A DNA stretch of 64,000 nt from Ceratobasidium sp. AG-K (Eukaryota > Basidiomycota > Agaricomycetes > Cantharellales > Ceratobasidiaceae). The notes below the pieces were generated by a model. The model made no database searches and was not told where the DNA came from. It saw nothing but the letters and a program-made list of their open reading frames with translations. The stretch's first letter is position 1. Each line of letters begins with the position of its first letter. The stretch lies in the NCBI GenBank assembly GCA_037039685.1, contig JAWNGF010000006.1, positions 1,612,001 to 1,676,000 on the forward strand. Reading direction: 5' to 3'. Positions 40,039 through 49,259 of the stretch are shown piece by piece. The position numbers and the translations under genes were made by a program.

Positions 40039-41091
40039 CTATCTGCGGGCGACCCATTCCTTCAATTCCAGCCAGCCAACACGTTCTGCCAGGTTTCGCA
40101 TGTCCGTTTCGAGGACCTCGTTCATGCGATCCCATTTTTCTTGGTAGAGCTTGTCAAGCTCCTCCTGGTGCCGTTGTTGGAGGCGCTCGAGTTCTTGCTG
40201 CTCGCGGAGTGCCCATTGCTCCTGTCGATGGTCGAGCCATTTGTTGAGCTGGTCAACCGACCAGGATCCGCACTGGACGAGGCGGTAGGCCTCCAGGACG
40301 TTGGCGTCGCAAGGCATGCGATCCGCTGGTGGATGGGGCTCGAGCTTGGCAATTGCCTGGCCGACATCGGCGATGAGGGCCTCGACATTCTCCCGCGCCC
40401 TGTCCCAGGTCGCGTTCCACTCCCGTTCGACTCGTTCGGCGTCTTCGTTGGAGATGGCAGGAGGGGGGGGAAAATCGACTGTTTCCTCCTTGATTTTGCC
40501 TGGCTCCAATGGTCCGTCGGTTTCGTCGGCGCAGGGGGCGGGCCAACCGCTGGTGAAATCGTAGGAGCAATCGCTCCACCAGATCCCGTCGTCGTCGACG
40601 TGTCCCCCATTGGCCAGGGCAATGCGGGGATCAGTTTCGCGTTTGAACCACTTGTCACCTTCCCATTTGAAGCCAGTGTCCCGGTTCCAGGCGTCCACGC
40701 TTTTGAGGACAACGTCATGGACGGTGAGTCCAATACAACCACGGCAGTGGTAGTATTTGTTGCGGCCGATGTTGGTGGGGTCGGAAGGCCGAGATTCAGG
40801 GTGGCTGACCCAGAGGAGGGAGCCAAGGCGGGGTATGATGAGGGACTTGCGTTGTCCGTCCCATTTGATGGTTGCCCGCTCTCGCAGGGGTATGTACCCC
40901 AACTGGACGCCGGGCTCAAGGGCCTCCGCAAGTGCCTTGGCCTCGTTGAGGGACCAGGGGGCAGTGTCCCGGTTGTTGACGGCAAACTCCCCTGGTCCGG
41001 CAAGCTTGATGGCCTTCTTGTAGGCCCTAACCTGCTTGTAAGCGGGTACCCGGGAGAAGGCGGGGACGGCAGCGGTGCGAGCGGCAGGCAT
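40039..41091 (-). CDS. ORF3 of B-IV, 350 residues, unknown function
   Basis: Start chosen at MPAARTA, equivalent to MPATRTA in B-II; the frame is open a further 84 codons upstream. Features: a basic Ala-rich N-terminus, an APWSLNEAKALAEALEPG segment, a central YYHCRGCIGLTV with C-x-G-C, then WNRDTGFKWEGDKWF, and an acidic Pro-rich linker. A C-terminal helix rich in Glu/Gln/Arg (about residues 270-350, coiled-coil-like) ends GWLELKEWVARR. It lies in the -1 frame of pol and overlaps it by 970 nt, almost its full length. The core aligns with the family A ORF3 (YVCRGCAAFQVSEVVLLS), so the two are probably homologous. No transmembrane segment is visible. Confidence 0.8.
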   Translation of the reverse strand: MPAARTAAVPAFSRVPAYKQVRAYKKAIKLAGPGEFAVNNRDTAPWSLNEAKALAEALEPGVQLGYIPLRERATIKWDGQRKSLIIPRLGSLLWVSHPESRPSDPTNIGRNKYYHCRGCIGLTVHDVVLKSVDAWNRDTGFKWEGDKWFKRETDPRIALANGGHVDDDGIWWSDCSYDFTSGWPAPCADETDGPLEPGKIKEETVDFPPPPAISNEDAERVEREWNATWDRARENVEALIADVGQAIAKLEPHPPADRMPCDANVLEAYRLVQCGSWSVDQLNKWLDHRQEQWALREQQELERLQQRHQEELDKLYQEKWDRMNEVLETDMRNLAERVGWLELKEWVARR

Positions 41092-44000
41092 TGTTGGTTG
41101 TATAAAGAGGTGGTTTTTGTGGTGGGAGAGGTGCTTTGCAGTGAACAAGTAGATGTAGGCAGTAGAGCTGGAGTGATAATTTCTGCGGCTTTCCCTCTTG
41201 TCCTTTTGTACTCTGAGGGGGTGAAATTTGGAGGGAGTGGACCGTTGGGAAAGTCCTTCTGGAACTTTCTCATGACATGAGTCAGTTCGGCAAAGTTCTC
41301 TGCCGGTTCTTCTGTGTCTTCCAGGGGGCTGTAGCCCTTCCATCTGATGCGATATTTCAGCCCATCAGGATCTTGGTGCCAATCTACAATCTTCTCTACT
41401 TCATATTCTTCCTCGCCTTCTTCAGTAATGATCGGCGGAGGTCGGGGTTGGTTTCGTTGGAAGTCTAGGTCTTCAGTATAGGAGGTCAACATATTTCCAT
41501 GCAAGACGTTGTGGATGCGCATGGATTTTGGAAGATCAAGTTGGTAGGCATGTGAAGAGATTTGTTTCTTCACAACAAAGGGGCCCGTTTTCTTGTCATC
41601 AAGCTTCTTGCTTGGGCGTCTTGTGGAAATGTTGGTAGTCAGGAGCCAGACGTTGTCCCCTTCCTTGTATTGTGCCTTTGGGGTTTCTTCCTTTGACTGA
41701 TGGTATTCCATCAGAGCTTTTGTTTCTTCCCACACAGCCTCCATATCCTTTGTCCATTTGTCTCCCTCTGGGGAGCGAGTCACATAGTCCTCAATAGACC
41801 ATTTGGGAGTCATACCATAGATGACCTCAAAGGGGGATTTGTTTGTGACTCGGTTCTTGTGATTGTTGTGGCAAAATTCCGCGATCGGTAGCCATTTTGC
41901 CCAGTCATCTTGTTTGTAATTTCCAAAGATGCGTATCCATCCTTCAAGCCACTGGTTCGTTCTTTCTACCAGGCCATCAGTTTCAGGGTGGAAGGCGGTA
42001 GAGAAAGTTCCTTGGATTCCTAGCCGCTTGTAGACAGCTTCCAAGAAGTGTGATTTGAAGGTGGTCCCTCTATCTGACACAGTGGTTTTGGGGAACCCAT
42101 GAAGGCGCCATATCTCTTTCACAAAGATATCGGCTAGCTCTTCTGAGTTTGTCGATTCCTTGCAGGGGATGAAGTGTGCCATTCTGGAAAAGCGGTCCAT
42201 CACAACAAGGACACTATCGAATCCTTGTGATTTTGGTAGCTTCACTATGAAATCATATGCGATATTTTCCCAAGGTTTCTCTGGAATGGGCAAGGGTTTG
42301 AGTGGTAAGTGTCCTTTGCTTCCCTTCCCCCTTTGGCACGCTTTGCAACTGTCAACGTACTTGTTGACTTGGGCCTTCATACCTGGCCAGTAGTAGTTTC
42401 TAGAAATGAGTTCTAGAGTTCTGGCTTGTCCTTGGTGACCCGCAATGGGCAAATCATGGTAGAGTTTGAGAAGTTTCAGTTTGATGTCTTTTTCGTCAGG
42501 AACAACGATTCTCCCTTGGTACCAGAGGAGATCTTCATTCATTTCATAGTCCTTGAACTGCTTTCTCACAGAGGGTGGTAGGCCTTCCTTTCCTTTGGTG
42601 CTTTTGATCAGTGTTTCCAGGCTTTCATCCTCTTCCAGGGCTTCTTTGATCTCCGCGATGATGTTGTTGCTCATCAGGGCTGAAAATCCCTTGAAGTTTT
42701 CGGTGGAGATCATCACTTGTTCAGCGGAGGCAATATCGTTGTGATCGCTTCTTCTTGAGAGGATGTCCGGTTTTTCCGACATCTTGCCAGGTCTATAGTG
42801 GATCTCAAAATTGTAGCTTGCCAGCATGAGAAGCCATCTGTTGTGTCGTCTGTTGAAGGTGCTGGCCTTCTGCCAGTAAGTAAGGTTCTTGTGGTCGGTG
42901 TAGATCACTATTGGTTCCCTTGTTCCTTCAAGGTGGATGCGCCAGTGTCGTAGTGCTTCTATGATAGCAAGGAGTTCCTTGTCATGTGTGTCGTAGTTCA
43001 GTTCTGCTTCCTTGAAGCTTCTTGAGAGAAACCCTACTGGGTGTAGGTATCCGTCCTTTTGTCGTTGGCTGAGTATAGCTCCCATTGCAACCCCTGAGGC
43101 ATCTGTTTCGAGGAAGTATTGTTTTGATTCGTCAGGATGTGCCAGTACTGGCTCTTTTGAAATGACATCTTTCAGGGAATCAAAGGCTTCTTGGTGTTCG
43201 GAATTCCATTCCCACTTCCTGTCCTTTCTTGTCAATTGGGTCAGGGGTTTGACAATCGAAGAGAAGGCCACTACAAATCTTCTATAGAAGTTGCAGAAAC
43301 CAATGAATGCCTGTAGTTGTTTCACGGTTTTCGGGATGGGCCATTCTTGGATAGTTCTGATCTTGTCCTTGTTCATGGAAATGCCGTTTTCATCGACAAC
43401 GAACCCAACCCAGTCGGCCCTCTTTCCATAGAAGGTACACTTCTTCAAATTTCCAAAAAGGTTGTTCTTCCTCAATCTTTGCAGGACCTCCTTGATATCG
43501 ATGGTGTGCTGATCTCTTCCTCGGGAAATAATAAGGATGTCATCAATGTAGATCACAATCTTCACTCCAATCATGTCCCTGAAGATGTGGTCCATCATTC
43601 TCTGGAAAGTAGATGGTGCATTCTTGAGGCCAAAGGCCATCACAGTGTACTCGAAAAGTCCTTCTGAGGTGATAAATGCCGTTTTCCATTCGTCTCCTTC
43701 TCTGATCCTGACGTTCCAGAAGCCGTTCTTCAGGTCAAGCGAAGTGATGAAAAGTTCTTCCTTTGAACTTCCTCCAGTCTTCTTGAAGATCTCTAGGAGT
43801 TGTTCAAGAAGTGGAATTGGATATCGGTCTGGGATGGTTTCCTCGTTTGCTCCTCTGTAGTCAACAACAGGACGTAGGTCAGGGATGGTCTGTCCTTCCT
43901 TCAGGGCTTTCTTGACGAAGAACAGGCTTGCAGCAAGAGGAGATTTGCTGGGTCTGATACGTCCTGAGCGGAGTTCATTCTCGATATATTCCTTTGTTGC

Positions 44001-44606
44001 TTCTCTTTCCCTTGGTGAGAGAGGGTAGGCCTTTTTTGGTTTTGGAAGCCGACTGTTGTCATAGAAATCGATTCTACAATCCCATTCTCTGTGTTCTGGG
44101 AGCTTGTCGTACTTTTCTTCGTCAAAAACATCCTTGAATTCTTCAAGTTCCTTTGGTAGTTCCTGGAGGAGCCCTGCCTTGGCGATCAAAGGGTCCTCTG
44201 TTTTCCATTTGATAGCAAAGGGGGACCATAATATTTCAGGGTTGGTCTCCTTCAGCCATGGCATTCCTAAGATCATGGGTTGTGTGCCAGTATTCATGAC
44301 GTAGAACTTTTGGCAAAAAGTTCTTCCCTCTAGATCAAACTTCAGTTTGCACCTGAATTGGATCTGATCCCTTTGTGTTTTTCCATCAATAGTTTCAATG
44401 CTTCTGGGAGTTTGTAATTTGGTCAAAGGGATGTTGTTTTCCTTGGCAAACCTCAGGTCGATGAAGTTTCTGGAAGAACCGGAGTCGATGAGAGTTGAGA
44501 TTTTTTCCGTGATTCCCTCTGCAGTTGTGTATACCATGGGTGTTTCATTTGTGGCCTTGCAATAGTATACATTTCTCAGAGGGGATATCGGGGCATCCTC
44601 ACACAC
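40122..44606 (-). CDS. pol: Pol polyprotein of B-IV
   Basis: The first usable codon is a GTG (VCEDAP) in the -1 frame after gag; no ATG, so frameshift expression is likely. Approximate residue positions: protease DSG 41-43; RT motif A Asp 291 and YIDD 353-356; RNase H from TDASG 501; integrase zinc motif H717, H724, C754, C757; DDE core D785, D845, E881; chromodomain about 1067-1106. From about 1150 to 1494 a Ser/Thr/Pro-rich tail overlaps ORF3. It may be a real domain or a by-product of ORF3 constraint. All catalytic residues are present and no stop interrupts it. Confidence 0.93.
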   Translation of the reverse strand: MCEDAPISPLRNVYYCKATNETPMVYTTAEGITEKISTLIDSGSSRNFIDLRFAKENNIPLTKLQTPRSIETIDGKTQRDQIQFRCKLKFDLEGRTFCQKFYVMNTGTQPMILGMPWLKETNPEILWSPFAIKWKTEDPLIAKAGLLQELPKELEEFKDVFDEEKYDKLPEHREWDCRIDFYDNSRLPKPKKAYPLSPREREATKEYIENELRSGRIRPSKSPLAASLFFVKKALKEGQTIPDLRPVVDYRGANEETIPDRYPIPLLEQLLEIFKKTGGSSKEELFITSLDLKNGFWNVRIREGDEWKTAFITSEGLFEYTVMAFGLKNAPSTFQRMMDHIFRDMIGVKIVIYIDDILIISRGRDQHTIDIKEVLQRLRKNNLFGNLKKCTFYGKRADWVGFVVDENGISMNKDKIRTIQEWPIPKTVKQLQAFIGFCNFYRRFVVAFSSIVKPLTQLTRKDRKWEWNSEHQEAFDSLKDVISKEPVLAHPDESKQYFLETDASGVAMGAILSQRQKDGYLHPVGFLSRSFKEAELNYDTHDKELLAIIEALRHWRIHLEGTREPIVIYTDHKNLTYWQKASTFNRRHNRWLLMLASYNFEIHYRPGKMSEKPDILSRRSDHNDIASAEQVMISTENFKGFSALMSNNIIAEIKEALEEDESLETLIKSTKGKEGLPPSVRKQFKDYEMNEDLLWYQGRIVVPDEKDIKLKLLKLYHDLPIAGHQGQARTLELISRNYYWPGMKAQVNKYVDSCKACQRGKGSKGHLPLKPLPIPEKPWENIAYDFIVKLPKSQGFDSVLVVMDRFSRMAHFIPCKESTNSEELADIFVKEIWRLHGFPKTTVSDRGTTFKSHFLEAVYKRLGIQGTFSTAFHPETDGLVERTNQWLEGWIRIFGNYKQDDWAKWLPIAEFCHNNHKNRVTNKSPFEVIYGMTPKWSIEDYVTRSPEGDKWTKDMEAVWEETKALMEYHQSKEETPKAQYKEGDNVWLLTTNISTRRPSKKLDDKKTGPFVVKKQISSHAYQLDLPKSMRIHNVLHGNMLTSYTEDLDFQRNQPRPPPIITEEGEEEYEVEKIVDWHQDPDGLKYRIRWKGYSPLEDTEEPAENFAELTHVMRKFQKDFPNGPLPPNFTPSEYKRTRGKAAEIITPALLPTSTCSLQSTSPTTKTTSLYNQQCLPLAPLPSPPSPGYPLTSRLGPTRRPSSLPDQGSLPSTTGTLPPGPSTRPRHLRRPLSPASSWGTYPCESGQPSNGTDNASPSSYPALAPSSGSATLNLGLPTPPTSAATNTTTAVVVLDSPSMTLSSKAWTPGTGTLASNGKVTSGSNAKLIPALPWPMGDTSTTTGSGGAIAPTISPAVGPPPAPTKPTDHWSQAKSRRKQSIFPPLLPSPTKTPNESNGSGTRPGTGRGRMSRPSSPMSARQLPSSSPIHQRIACLATPTSWRPTASSSADPGRLTSSTNGSTIDRSNGHSASSKNSSASNNGTRRSLTSSTKKNGIA

Positions 44607-44633
44607 GGTGGAGAGATGCCCATCTAGTTTTCC
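44591..44633 (-). promoter_or_regulatory. Predicted -1 frameshift signal, B-IV gag/pol
   Basis: Minus strand: G GAA AAC (complement at 44627-44633) immediately before the gag TAG, spacer TAGAT (5 nt), then GGGCATC (44615-44621) pairing with GATGCCC (44591-44597). The heptamer is not a perfect XXX-YYY type (GGA instead of GGG), but MMTV pro-pol uses a GGA-type first triplet. The stem differs from family A while position and spacing are the same. Confidence 0.6.
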
Positions 44634-46795
44634 GACTCGGAATCCGTGGATCCGTTGTCATTCACTTCCTCAACTTTGAGTTCAGCGGCTCTTCCTTTCA
44701 CAGGTTTCTTCCCCTTGTCCTTGTAGGTCCATTCCTTTGTGCAGTCAGCAAGGTTGTGACCTGCATCCCCACATTTGATGCAGAGGTTGTTTTCTCTTCG
44801 GCGTTTCTTTTCTTCCTTTGGGACAAGATCCCCCTTGATTTTCTGGGTCTTGGAACCTTCTACTTGAACTGGTTGTTCGCTTTTCTTCCTTGTGCTAACC
44901 GGATTGGTCAGTTTGTTGATTTCCTCTGCTTGCAGGGCGATATTGATCCATCCCTCAAGATCTCGTTGTTGGGCTCCTGCTCTATCTCTGAGTTCCTCAC
45001 GAACGAGCTCTGCTTTGATGAAGCGGCTCAGGCCTTGTCTGAATCGTGCCGCTAGGGCCGCATCGTTCCAGTCGAGTTCCTGGGAAAGAAGTCGGAAGTC
45101 TGATACATATTCAGATACGCTCTTGTTTTGGTAGAGTCGTTGGATCCCTTGTTCAGCTTGAACCTTTTTGCTGGGATCGCTCCATTGCCTGTTGTAGGCT
45201 TCTTGAAAAGCTTCCCATGAATCTAGCCAGGGGTGGTCTAGATTGTCGTTGTACCTATTGAGAACCGGCTGTGCCCAGTTTCCAGCAGGACCTTCTGCCA
45301 TGTTCATCAATACTGCTATAATGCGTCGTTCATCCGTGTCGTACTGGGTAGGGTTCAATCGGAAGTAAGCTTTCATTCTTGCAAGAAAGGTTTCGGCTGC
45401 TGTTCCCCTGGATCCTTCAAAAGCTTTTGGCATTTTGATGCGTGGTCCTGAGTTTCCTCCGTTGCCTCCTTGGTTCGTTTGGAAGATAAAGGTTCTTCCT
45501 TCATCCCTGATTTGATATCCTGATTGTCCTTGCACCTCAAATGAGGGTGATCGTCGTCCTTGTGGTGGAAGATGAGGAGGTGGTTCTCTTCGTTGTGGGA
45601 TCTCGATGGAAGTTCGTCGTGATTCTTCTCTTCGGTGTTCGGATTCTGCTTGGGCGTCAGCCCCAATTTGCTCGAGAAGGTCAAATGTTTCCCTAGTTCG
45701 TAGGCGAACTTCTTGCATCCTAGTGGTTTGATCCTGAAATCCATCAGTAACTTCCTCATTGATTCTTCCAAGGGTGCTGGTCATGTTTCTCATTCCTTCT
45801 GCCATTCTTCCCAAGGTTTCTTCAATGCGTGTAATACGCTGGGTTTGTCCTTGCAGGGTTTGGTTCATCCGAAGATCGAAATTGTTCAACCTGTTGTTGA
45901 TTTGTTCGGAATTTTCAACCGATTGTTCGAAGATTTCAAGGATCCGGTGTTGAACGCGATCCACATTCCTAAGCCTTTCATAGAAGGTGTTGACTCCGTC
46001 TTCTGTTCTAGACGCAATGCGCTCAATTCGCTGCATCATGTTTGTCGTGTCCTGGTTTTGTAGATCACATCGTCGTTCCATCCCTTCGATTCTAAGGGCT
46101 TGGACTGCGTTCTCCTGTTGATATTGAATTTGAAGGGTGTTGAAGATCCTTTCCAGAGCTTGGATTGGATTTCCCTCCATGTTTTCCATCAGTCGTTCTT
46201 GCCTCAGTCCCTCATCTTGTGAAATAGACTCAACACTTCCTTGTGATTGGAAGGTTGATGGCACGCTCAGGGCGCTGTGAGACCTGGGAACTTCCACAAG
46301 TTGTGGCATGGATGCAGGGGTAGCTATTGGGGGTGGAAATTGCATTTTGAAGTTGGGGAATGCTAAAGGACGTCTTGTCCCTGTTGTTCCGGTGTTTGAT
46401 GGACCCGGGGTTGCATTTCTAAGCGGTCCTGGTATCCTAATCATACGCACAGCCCTAGGGCTAATCACACTCTCCCCATGGAGAGTGACGATTGGAGCTG
46501 CTGGTGGTGGCGTATTGATTGGATTTTCGACTATTCGAACTGTTGGTGAAGTGGATCCTTGCTTGTTTGAAATCCTGGTTTCTTCTTGAGTTCCTGATGT
46601 TTCGATAATGTTGCCGATTCCTCCTGGGACGCTGGTGGAAGGGGGTCTTGACGCGCGGCTACCACTTCTAAGTGGTGCTGTCCAATCACCTGCCCGTTCC
46701 CTTGCTCCTCTTGAGGGGTTTGATCGGATTTCGACTATTGTCGCTATTGGAGCCTCGCTCCTTTGAGACGCTGCACTTGAGGATCGATTGTCCAT
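44624..46795 (-). CDS. gag: Gag of B-IV
   Basis: 723 residues, MDNRSSS start, 57 nt after the LTR. The N-terminal third is Pro/Ser/Thr-rich. About residues 200-380 form long helices with heptad character (MERRCDLQNQDTTNMMQRIE and later repeats). The capsid domain is about 440-600 (AAETFLARMKAYF, WDSWEAFQEAY). The CCHC knuckle C-IK-C-GDAG-H-NLAD-C is near residue 675. It forms the particle and packages RNA. Intact. Confidence 0.93.
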   Translation of the reverse strand: MDNRSSSAASQRSEAPIATIVEIRSNPSRGARERAGDWTAPLRSGSRASRPPSTSVPGGIGNIIETSGTQEETRISNKQGSTSPTVRIVENPINTPPPAAPIVTLHGESVISPRAVRMIRIPGPLRNATPGPSNTGTTGTRRPLAFPNFKMQFPPPIATPASMPQLVEVPRSHSALSVPSTFQSQGSVESISQDEGLRQERLMENMEGNPIQALERIFNTLQIQYQQENAVQALRIEGMERRCDLQNQDTTNMMQRIERIASRTEDGVNTFYERLRNVDRVQHRILEIFEQSVENSEQINNRLNNFDLRMNQTLQGQTQRITRIEETLGRMAEGMRNMTSTLGRINEEVTDGFQDQTTRMQEVRLRTRETFDLLEQIGADAQAESEHRREESRRTSIEIPQRREPPPHLPPQGRRSPSFEVQGQSGYQIRDEGRTFIFQTNQGGNGGNSGPRIKMPKAFEGSRGTAAETFLARMKAYFRLNPTQYDTDERRIIAVLMNMAEGPAGNWAQPVLNRYNDNLDHPWLDSWEAFQEAYNRQWSDPSKKVQAEQGIQRLYQNKSVSEYVSDFRLLSQELDWNDAALAARFRQGLSRFIKAELVREELRDRAGAQQRDLEGWINIALQAEEINKLTNPVSTRKKSEQPVQVEGSKTQKIKGDLVPKEEKKRRRENNLCIKCGDAGHNLADCTKEWTYKDKGKKPVKGRAAELKVEEVNDNGSTDSESEN

Positions 46796-46838
46796 GTCGT
46801 CACGTGACCTTGTTTTTCTCGTGGCTCAGCGTACTAAG

Positions 46839-46850
46839 AGCTTGCTTCGC
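46839..46850 (-). other. Self-primer-binding site of B-IV
   Basis: On the element strand, GCGAAGCAAGCT starts two bases after the 5' LTR. It is the exact complement of AGCTTGCTTCGC in this copy's LTRs. Other B copies have GCAAAGCAAGCT; those with a preserved LTR start motif (B-II, and the 3' LTR of B-III) read AGCTTGCTTTGC, so site and target change together. Confidence 0.75.
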
Positions 46851-46852
46851 AA

Positions 46853-47352
46853 TGTCGCAACCTGCTAATGCCTATGGTTGACGACCGCTAATGGCCTTTG
46901 AGATGTGGAGCAATATGTGATAAGTCTTCTAAGACTCTATCACTAAGGTGGACAAACGCTAGTCTTGTCAGTACAAGTCACTAGCTCCTAAGTCCAAGTG
47001 GCTGCGCTAAAGGCTAAGTAGCCAAGTGCCTCTGATCACACTGCAGGGAGAGTTGACGAGGCGAAGCAAGCTGGGGATGACCATGCTTGCAAGCCAGTAT
47101 ATATACTCAAAAAACAAGTGAGTCATAGTACACGCATGAGTCACTTGTCTGAGTCAAAGTCCGAGTCATAAGGGGGGCTGCACAGGCCAGCCAATAGAAA
47201 AACAGCATGAGTCATACAGCTCATGGTAACACGTCATCCATACACCTCACTAAGCGAGGGAGAGGGCACATCTATACAGAAGAGGCGCTTAAGGCGCCGA
47301 TGCAAGCCACGAGTCCGCAGAAAAGAGAGAGAGGGAGGGACAGGTCACGACA
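46853..47352 (-). repeat. 5' LTR of B-IV (500 bp)
   Basis: It matches the 3' LTR except for one base seen by eye (GCTGCACAGG against GCTGCGCAGG). The start motif complement is at 47061-47072. As the 5' LTR it should provide the promoter, firing toward lower coordinates. Confidence 0.96.
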
Positions 47353-47357
47353 CAAAG

Positions 47358-49259
47358 ACCCTACAACACAGCGCGAAAGATTATGATTTCAAGGAGGGGC
47401 TATTATGGTTCAAGGGAAGGATTTACGTGCCAGAAGATAGGGAGTCCAGACTGGCCATCATGCGAATTCATCACGACTCAAAAATCGCAGGACATCAAGG
47501 ACAGGCTAGAACACTGGAACTAATATCAAGAAGATACTTCTGGCCAGGGATGAAACAAAGCATAAACAGATACGTGGAATCATGTGAGACCTGCCAACGG
47601 ACAAAGGGATCGAAATCTATAGTCCCGATCAAGCCTCTGGAAATTCCAAAAGGACCGTGGGAAGATATAGCATTTGACTTCGTAGTGAAGTTACCAAAAT
47701 CCAAGGGATCAGATAGCATCTTAGTAGTGGTGGACCGATTCTCAAGAATGGCGCACTTCATACCCTGCAAAGAATCTCACACGGCAAGCGACCTCGCAAG
47801 TCTTTTTATCACAAATGTTTGGAAACTGCACGGTTTTCCAAAGAGCACTATCTCAGACCGAGGAACTACTTTCAATTCCAGACTTATGAAAGCCATTTAT
47901 GAGAAAATTGGAACTAGCCCAGGTTTCAGTACTGCCTACCACCCCCAAACAGATGGAATAACGGAGAGAATCAATCAATGGATGGAAGGTTGGCTACGAT
48001 TGTTCGTCAACTACCGGCAGGACGATTGGGCGGACTTGTTACCAATTGCAGAATTTAGCTATAATCTACAGAAGCACCGCGTAACGGGTAGTTCCCCCTT
48101 CGAAATCGTATACGGAAGGGAACCACTGTGGAACATCTCAACAGAAGAATCAGCGGTTCCAGAAGCAAACAACATCACAGGAAAATGGCGTGAAATCCGG
48201 GACAAAGCAATTGCATCAATGGAAACCCAAAGACTCCCAGAAGAAGATCCGAAGAACGAGTACCAAGAAGGAGATCTAGTTTGGCTGCTGGGAAAGAACA
48301 TCCAGACAAAGAGACCATCAAAGAAACTGGATAACAAAAAGCACGGGCCATTTGTCGTAAAGCGACAGATAGGGTCACACGCTTATGAGCTTGATTTGCC
48401 GGCAACAATGAGGGTGCACCCTGTTTTCCACATCAATCTGTTGAGCCCTTACAAAGGAGACACTGAATTCAGCCGTAACCAACCCCGACCACCGCCAATC
48501 ATAACAGAAGAAGGAGAGGAAGAATATGAAGTAGAGAAGATTTTGGATTGGAAAGAGACAAAGGACGGTCTTTTTTACAGGGTCAGATGGAAGGGGTATG
48601 GAAGTGAAGAAGACACGGAACAAAGGGCGGAAGATTTTGGTCACCTTTCAAAGATTATCAAGGACCTTCTACGCCGACACCCCGAAGCTCCCACGCCATC
48701 TAACTACGCTCCAGGAAAGATAAAAGGCAGAAGGGGCGAAACCAGTAGCGTCACTTGCAATACTTGCATCTACTCCAAGCTTCACCCATCGCTCAACTCC
48801 CTAAATCTTTTCTGCTCCCTACAATGCCTGCCGTCACCCGCTCCACCATCACCAACAACCTCACCCGCGTCCTCAAAGGACCTGCCTTCGCCACGGCAAG
48901 GATCCTCGACTCCGGAGCTGCCCTCTATGTCTTCAAGAGGTCGCAACAAGGCTCTGGAAGGATGCACTTCAGGGCCTCGGACAATATCCTCCACTCAGAC
49001 CTGGGCGAATTCCAGTGGGTCGGGAAAAAATGGCCGACACGCATGCAGCTCCTACGAAAGGACATATTCGTCTGTCGAGGGTGCGCCGCTTTCCAGGTCT
49101 CGGAGGTCGTCCTCCTCTCCACCCACATGCTCGGAGTGGTCGAATGGGGACAAGAAGGAGCGTACTCGAGCGAGTGGGTACCAGGGTATGACGGAAGGCA
49201 GCCAACGCTCCGACCTAGATGGAACGATGCCTGGGACGCCAACTACGAGAGGGACTTGA
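47358..49259 (+). pseudogene. pol: Pol of A-3, C-terminal part (integrase, chromodomain)
   Basis: It resumes in frame after the duplicated CAAAG (LPK before, TLQHSAKDYDF after). Integrase HHCC (HHDSKIAGHQ to CETCQR), the DDE residues (DFVVKLP, SDRG, TDGITE) and the chromodomain (EYEVEKILDWKETKD) are all present. The last 145 codons overlap ORF3. This half shows no lesion. Confidence 0.92.

Larger units (their letters stand above)
39499..47352 (-). mobile_element. Ty3/gypsy element B-IV, complete and apparently intact
   Basis: Two 500-bp LTRs (39499-39998 and 46853-47352) differ by one base that I could find. The flanks are CAAAG (39494-39498 and 47353-47357). It has gag 723 codons, pol about 1494 codons and ORF3 350 codons, all open, and all catalytic motifs are present. 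It is the youngest insertion in the nest and sits in the pol of A-3 in the opposite orientation. Confidence 0.97.
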
